From: Acidobacteriota bacterium
GTDB taxonomy: Bacteria; Acidobacteriota; Blastocatellia; Pyrinomonadales; Pyrinomonadaceae
Assembly (NCBI GenBank): GCA_023389035.1
Contig: JAEWFC010000038.1
Span: 434,001-498,000, forward strand
DNA length: 64,000 bases
Direction of reading: 5' to 3'
The notes under the pieces were generated by a model. The model was not told the DNA's origin, made no database searches, and saw only the letters and a list, made by a program, of their open reading frames with translations. Positions 59,863 to 64,000 of this stretch are shown piece after piece. Numbering within the stretch: position 1 is the stretch's first letter; every line of letters begins with the position of its first letter. The position numbers and the translations under genes were made by a program.

Positions 59863-62721
59863 TTATCTGTGAAACTCACAGAAATCCCTGGGCTCCCTTC
59901 CTTCAGCGTACGAACGTGCTTCATGCACGGGGCACTTAGACGTGGCACGCTGTCCTGACTGTTTGCAGACTATGACGGTAACCTTTGCGGCGGTGGCTCG
60001 CGGCGGCTCGATCCGGTCCCGCTGCGGCTGTCTTGGCGGCAGCGGTTGGCCGTCACTGACCGTGCCTGGCGGCGTCGGGCCTGCGTCCTCTTCAGCGATC
60101 TCCTGCCAAGTGCCCTGAACCTCTTCGGGTGTCGAAGTGGTTTCGGGATTTGCCGCAAGCTGCTCGTCGGTCAGCAGGAATCGGTTCGGAATAGTACCGC
60201 TAATAAAAAGCTCGACGCGCCTAAATTCGGCAGGTACGTTGGTGACGTAAATTTCCGGCCGCTTTTCAAACTCTTCGACCGCCCAAGCCGGGTCATCTGC
60301 GGCAGGATCGTGGCTCGGCGACGATTCGGCGGCCGGAGACGGCGAGGCCGAGGCCGTCAACGCTTCGGCACCGTCCAGTTCACGAACAAGCGACCCGTTC
60401 CTTATATCGATCTCAGCCTTGCGAATGCCGGCGGGCATCGTCCAGTCGCCGTTCCACTCCGGATGTTTGTCGAGAGCGGTCTTCATAAAGTCGGCCCAGA
60501 TCGGCATCGCGGAATCCGAGCCTTTCATCCCGAGATCGTCGTTGTCGTCAAAACCGACGTAAACGGCCACGACGAGTTCGGGCGTGTATCCGACGAACCA
60601 ACCGTCTCGTGATGTGCCGGTCTTGCCTGCGAAAGCAGTTTTGCCCGCCGCGTTTCTGAGTCCCCATGCCTGAGCTTGAGCAGCCGTGCCGCGGTTTACG
60701 ACGTCTTTCATAATGTCGTTCATTATGTAGGCGACGTCCGGACGGATGACCATTTTCTTATCAACAGCCGGCTGGATCTTGGTGGTACCGTCGCCGCTGG
60801 TTATCTTGGTTATCGGCATCGGCAACACTCGCTCGCCCATGTTCGCGAACGTGGTGTATCCGGTCGCGACCTCGAGCGGTGTCGATTCGGCAGTTCCGAG
60901 CGCCATTGACGGATATGCCTTCTCTACTTTGGAAAGGCCGGCCTTGTGAGCAAGGTTCATCACCTTTCCGATATTCACCTGCATACCGATATCGACGGTT
61001 ACGGTGTTCTTGCTGCGTACCAGGGCATCGCGCAGCGTAATGTCTTTATTTGAGAACGTGTCGCCGTAGTTGTTCGGTGCGTAGCTGTTCTGATCGAATG
61101 TGAATATCTTTTTTTCGTCCTTGAGAACCGTTGCTGCCGTGAAGACACGCGTCGCAGGCTCGTAAGCCGAGTTGATCGCGGCAGCATAGACAAATGGTTT
61201 GAACACAGATCCGGGCTGGCGCATCGCGCTTGTGGCCCGGTTAAACTGATTCTCCATGTAATCGCGGCCGCCGACCATCGCGACGATCTCTCCGGACTTC
61301 GGCCTGATGGCAACGAGCGCCGCGTTCAAATTACCTTTCGGCTGTTTCGGGAAATACTTGTCGAGCTTCTCAAGCCGCTTGTTCACGATCTCGTAGGCAA
61401 TCCGCTGCAGATCAGGATCGATCGATGTATAAACGCGGAGATGCTGCAGTGCGTCAGGATCGTTCACAACGGATGGCAACGTGTCCACGATATACTGCGA
61501 AAAATACGGCATTCCCTGCAGGTCCTTTTTGCTCGAGATCTGTTTGAGTTCAAAGGGCGACGTTCGGGCGCGTTCAAACTGCTCGGGCGTGATCTCGCCT
61601 GCCTCAAGCATTGATATCAAGACCTGATTTCGGCGTTCGGTGACCTTTTCGGGATTCTTATACGGCCCGTAACGATTTGGGCTGCGAACGATACCGGCGA
61701 GAAATGCCGATTCCGGAAGCGTGAGCTGTGAAACGTCCTTGCCGAAGTAGATATTCGCCGCTTCGCCAACACCGTAGATAGATACGCCGGCCTGCTGCCC
61801 GAGGTATATCTGATTTGCGTAAAGCGTAAAGATCTCTTTCTTGTCGAGCCGTGTCTCAAGAATTATCGACATGTACGCTTCTGTGATCTTGCGTTCCCAT
61901 GTCGGGTCACGGGTCAGGAAAAGGTTCTTTACAAGCTGCTGGGTAATCGACGAGCCGCCTTGGTTAGCGAGCACGCTGTTCTCGTCGCCCTCATACCGCG
62001 TCCAAAACGCCCGAGCGATACCGCGAATATTAACGCCGTAGTGATCGAAGAACGACCGGTCCTCGGTAACCGTTATTGCCTTAACCAGATGCTGAGGCAG
62101 ATCGTCGAAGGCGACCGTCTTTCGGCGCCCGTCACCCTCGCCGGCTATCGTGCTCAGGATACGAGGTTCGAGCACCGCCCGCTCAGTCTCCTTGTTTTGA
62201 TCGAGGTCGTTGATCTTCTCTACAGCCTTTCCGTCTTTCGAAAATTCGACCAAAAGAGACGGAAAGACCTTTTCGCCATCGATCATACCGGTAATGCCGG
62301 GCTCGATGTTCAAGCCGCGCTCGCCTAGGCCGTAGCGGCTTCGTGAGGCGTCTGCCTTGTTCGATTTTTCGATGTATCCGGCGGTCTTAAGATATTCGAT
62401 AAGCTCCAGCGAGCTTATCTTTTCGCCGACCTTCAAGTTTTTCGGTGCCGAATAGATCCCCGCCGAAGCCGTAAAGACTTCCCCGCTCAAGAGCCTGCGG
62501 TCTATCCGATCTGAAAACTCAAACCAGAAATATACGAGCCCGAGGAACAACCCGAGTCCGATGAACAGAGCCCCGAAGACAGTCCAAACGTTAAAGATGT
62601 ATCCGAGAACGCGACGCGACCGTGACGGCGGCGGAGATCGGTATGCGACAACCTGCCTAGAGCGTCCGGCTCTGAAAGGCCTTTTCGATCGCTTCGAGCG
62701 AATATTGGATTGTTCCGGCAT
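59863..62721 (-). CDS. Penicillin-binding protein 1A (bifunctional transglycosylase/transpeptidase)
   Basis: 952 residues. A basic cytoplasmic tail and one membrane helix (VFGALFIGLGLFLGLVYFWF, residues 48-67) anchor it. After a UB2H-like segment comes the GT51 glycosyltransferase with catalytic Glu220 (TVTEDRSFFDHYGVNIRG) and QGGSSITQQLVKNLFL. The transpeptidase has Ser505-x-x-Lys508 (QPGSVFKPFVYAAAI), a SxN motif in VRSKNTVTV and KTGT near residue 711 (FAGKTGTSRDGWFVGYTP). The C-terminal 180 residues are Pro/Glu-rich with CKQSGQRATSKCPVHEARSY, a Cys-containing tail seen in several phyla. It polymerises and cross-links peptidoglycan. Confidence 0.95.
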   Translation of the reverse strand: MPEQSNIRSKRSKRPFRAGRSRQVVAYRSPPPSRSRRVLGYIFNVWTVFGALFIGLGLFLGLVYFWFEFSDRIDRRLLSGEVFTASAGIYSAPKNLKVGEKISSLELIEYLKTAGYIEKSNKADASRSRYGLGERGLNIEPGITGMIDGEKVFPSLLVEFSKDGKAVEKINDLDQNKETERAVLEPRILSTIAGEGDGRRKTVAFDDLPQHLVKAITVTEDRSFFDHYGVNIRGIARAFWTRYEGDENSVLANQGGSSITQQLVKNLFLTRDPTWERKITEAYMSIILETRLDKKEIFTLYANQIYLGQQAGVSIYGVGEAANIYFGKDVSQLTLPESAFLAGIVRSPNRYGPYKNPEKVTERRNQVLISMLEAGEITPEQFERARTSPFELKQISSKKDLQGMPYFSQYIVDTLPSVVNDPDALQHLRVYTSIDPDLQRIAYEIVNKRLEKLDKYFPKQPKGNLNAALVAIRPKSGEIVAMVGGRDYMENQFNRATSAMRQPGSVFKPFVYAAAINSAYEPATRVFTAATVLKDEKKIFTFDQNSYAPNNYGDTFSNKDITLRDALVRSKNTVTVDIGMQVNIGKVMNLAHKAGLSKVEKAYPSMALGTAESTPLEVATGYTTFANMGERVLPMPITKITSGDGTTKIQPAVDKKMVIRPDVAYIMNDIMKDVVNRGTAAQAQAWGLRNAAGKTAFAGKTGTSRDGWFVGYTPELVVAVYVGFDDNDDLGMKGSDSAMPIWADFMKTALDKHPEWNGDWTMPAGIRKAEIDIRNGSLVRELDGAEALTASASPSPAAESSPSHDPAADDPAWAVEEFEKRPEIYVTNVPAEFRRVELFISGTIPNRFLLTDEQLAANPETTSTPEEVQGTWQEIAEEDAGPTPPGTVSDGQPLPPRQPQRDRIEPPRATAAKVTVIVCKQSGQRATSKCPVHEARSYAEGREPRDFCEFHR

Positions 62722-62821
62722 TGGAAAAAACTGCGTAAGTGTTAGACAGGTTTCGGGTTTTTAGCGGTTGCCCTGTAAAATTTTATAGGTTTCACTCGGG
62801 CGTGTCCACATAATTTGCCTT

Positions 62822-63673
62822 ATGAAAGTGCTCGTCACAGGCGGCAGCGGGTATCTTGGGACCGAAGTACGGCGATACTTCGGGGCCGACGACCTATCGC
62901 GCCGCTCCGGGCTCGACGTTCTTAGCCTGCAGGACGTACAAATGGCTGCGGATTACGATATGGTGATCCATCTCGCCGCTCATCTGGATAAATCACCTGA
63001 GGCAGCCGATCAGGTCTTCCTGACAAATATCGAAGGCACCGCAAATCTTCTCCGCCACGTGCGCAAAGACGCGGTGTTCGTATTCGCGTCGACAAAAGAT
63101 GTTTACGGGAGGTTCGCCGATAACTATTCTGAAGTGCCCGAGGATTGCCCGACGCTATATTCAGGACAATCTGCCCTGGAATGGTCAAAGCTGATCGCCG
63201 AGCTTCACGTGGTCTACGCCGCACACCAGCAGGGATTCCGATCTTGCATCTTCCGAATGTCAACCGTTTACGCGCCTGAAAGCGAGGTGAATACTCCGAA
63301 CTTTGTCGGACACTTTATCAACGCAATAAATCTCGGCGAACCGATCATGCTGCCGGGAGCAGGACGGCCCAGACGCGATCTTTTATACGTCGATGATCTT
63401 TCGCGGGCATGCGAGGCCTTTGCTGACTCGGTCATTCGCCACGGTACTTACAATCTCGGCGGCGGGCGCGAAAATGCGGTAACGCTCGGTCAGCTGGTGG
63501 AAACAATGGAGAGCGTGAGCGGCCTGCAGGCTGTGATAGATGATTCGTCTCCCGCGTGGGATATGCCTGTCCCTGCAAACTATGTTTCGGACCTTAAGCG
63601 GATCAAGATGGAGCTTGACTGGAAACCTACGGTCACGATCGAAGAGGGCCTGTCCGCGTTGTTTAACCGATGA
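62822..63673 (+). CDS. NAD-dependent epimerase/dehydratase
   Basis: 283 residues, an extended short-chain dehydrogenase. The nucleotide-binding loop is VLVTGGSGYLGTEVRRYF (residues 3-20). The catalytic pattern is Ser/Thr in VFASTKDVYGR and a Tyr-x-x-x-Lys equivalent at ALEWSKLIAE, where the Tyr seems replaced by Trp or lies earlier (TLYSGQSALEWSK), so the exact active site is uncertain. It probably modifies a nucleotide sugar for surface polysaccharide, since its stop overlaps the heptosyltransferase start. Confidence 0.85.
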   Translation: MKVLVTGGSGYLGTEVRRYFGADDLSRRSGLDVLSLQDVQMAADYDMVIHLAAHLDKSPEAADQVFLTNIEGTANLLRHVRKDAVFVFASTKDVYGRFADNYSEVPEDCPTLYSGQSALEWSKLIAELHVVYAAHQQGFRSCIFRMSTVYAPESEVNTPNFVGHFINAINLGEPIMLPGAGRPRRDLLYVDDLSRACEAFADSVIRHGTYNLGGGRENAVTLGQLVETMESVSGLQAVIDDSSPAWDMPVPANYVSDLKRIKMELDWKPTVTIEEGLSALFNR

Positions 63674-64000
63674 AGATCATGATCCGCGGTACGAACTGGA
63701 TCGGCGATGCAGTGATGTCTATCCCTGCGCTGCGCCAGATCCACCGCGTGTTTCATGATGCTCGTCTCACGCTTTATACGCGGCCGTGGGCCGAAGGAAT
63801 CTTCCGCGACGCTGACTTCGTCGACGAGATACTGACCTTCGATAAGAAGAAGCGTTCGGTTCAGGCTCTACAGGACGAAGTTGAACTGATAAGGGCGGAG
63901 CAGTTCGATCTGGCTATACTGCTGACGAATTCATTCGAATCCGCGTTGGTGACAAAGCTGGCAGGAATACCAAGGCGTATCGGATTTAACAAGGACCTGA
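63670..64000 (+). CDS. ADP-heptose:LPS heptosyltransferase (glycosyltransferase family 9), 5' part
   Basis: 110 codons are visible before the window ends, with no stop. The ATG overlaps the stop of the epimerase gene (ATGA). The N-terminus KIMIRGTNWIGDAVMSIPAL with the following RQIHRVFHDARLTLYTRPW is the hallmark of heptosyltransferase II (WaaF-like) proteins. Then FDLAILLTNSFESALVTKLA and GIPRRIGF follow, as in the family. It adds heptose to the inner core of lipopolysaccharide, consistent with the Kdo operon at 25-31.6 kb. Confidence 0.9.
   Translation, partial: MKIMIRGTNWIGDAVMSIPALRQIHRVFHDARLTLYTRPWAEGIFRDADFVDEILTFDKKKRSVQALQDEVELIRAEQFDLAILLTNSFESALVTKLAGIPRRIGFNKDL

Overview
The window looks like chromosomal sequence of a Gram-negative-type (didermic) bacterium, most likely Acidobacteriota and probably class Blastocatellia. 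The assignment is inference. It rests on Kdo and heptose lipopolysaccharide genes, a menaquinone methyltransferase, a VWA protein of the kind named after Acidobacteria, a Cys-free ribosomal protein L32, and many secreted proteins of that flavour. There is no rRNA, IS element, prophage or CRISPR. One tRNA gene (Lys, UUU) is present. About 59 protein genes can be supported, two of them cut by the window ends, plus one gene-fragment scar.

Layout. 0-8 kb: end-truncated PAS sensor, a large secreted beta-helix protein, a pirin, tRNA-Lys and a hybrid histidine kinase. 8-15.8 kb (minus strand): one long run pyrD, yceD, rpmF, fabH, a small lipoprotein, fabD, acpP, fabF, etfB, etfA, which joins fatty-acid initiation and elongation to the electron-transfer flavoprotein. 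The matching ETF-quinone oxidoreductase is at 33-34.7 kb. 15.9-19.9 kb (plus): pyrR, pyrB, two accessory genes, pyrC; with pyrD this covers much of de novo UMP synthesis. 20-25 kb: TerC-type membrane protein, D-aminoacylase-like hydrolase, a repeat-filled gap and a methyltransferase. 25-31.6 kb (minus): kdsB, a small membrane protein, pyrG, kdsA, a protease-like TPR protein and kdsC, a Kdo operon that also carries the CTP synthase. 31.7-44 kb: CAAX-type protease, CsbD, ETF-QO, Crp-type regulator, receiver protein, MtnA, DoxX, glucan phosphorylase with a small operon behind it, and a TonB-like protein. 44.7-52 kb: inactive-looking M16 protein, MenG, two Dpp-type permeases, then pxpB-pxpC-pxpA and an Nramp-like transporter (5-oxoproline use). 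52-64 kb: VWA protein, two odd secreted repeat proteins, GGDEF-EAL protein, prolyl oligopeptidase, PBP1A, a sugar epimerase and the start of a heptosyltransferase.

Most unusual points. (1) Between pyrB and pyrC lies a 96-bp in-frame scar made of a pyrC start fused to a pyrB end. The two accessory genes each start at the same point of a pyrB tail and end on a pyrC start, as if two alleles of a cargo slot were joined. (2) Two intergenic regions (38.33-38.60 and 59.48-59.73 kb) hold degenerate arrays with an almost exact 21-bp period, two turns of DNA. (3) A third gap (23.38-23.70 kb) holds units of about 64 bp whose hairpin arms vary between units but stay complementary. (4) A small secreted protein carries five copies of GIIIAG. 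Functions are inferred from sequence motifs read by eye; no search was run.
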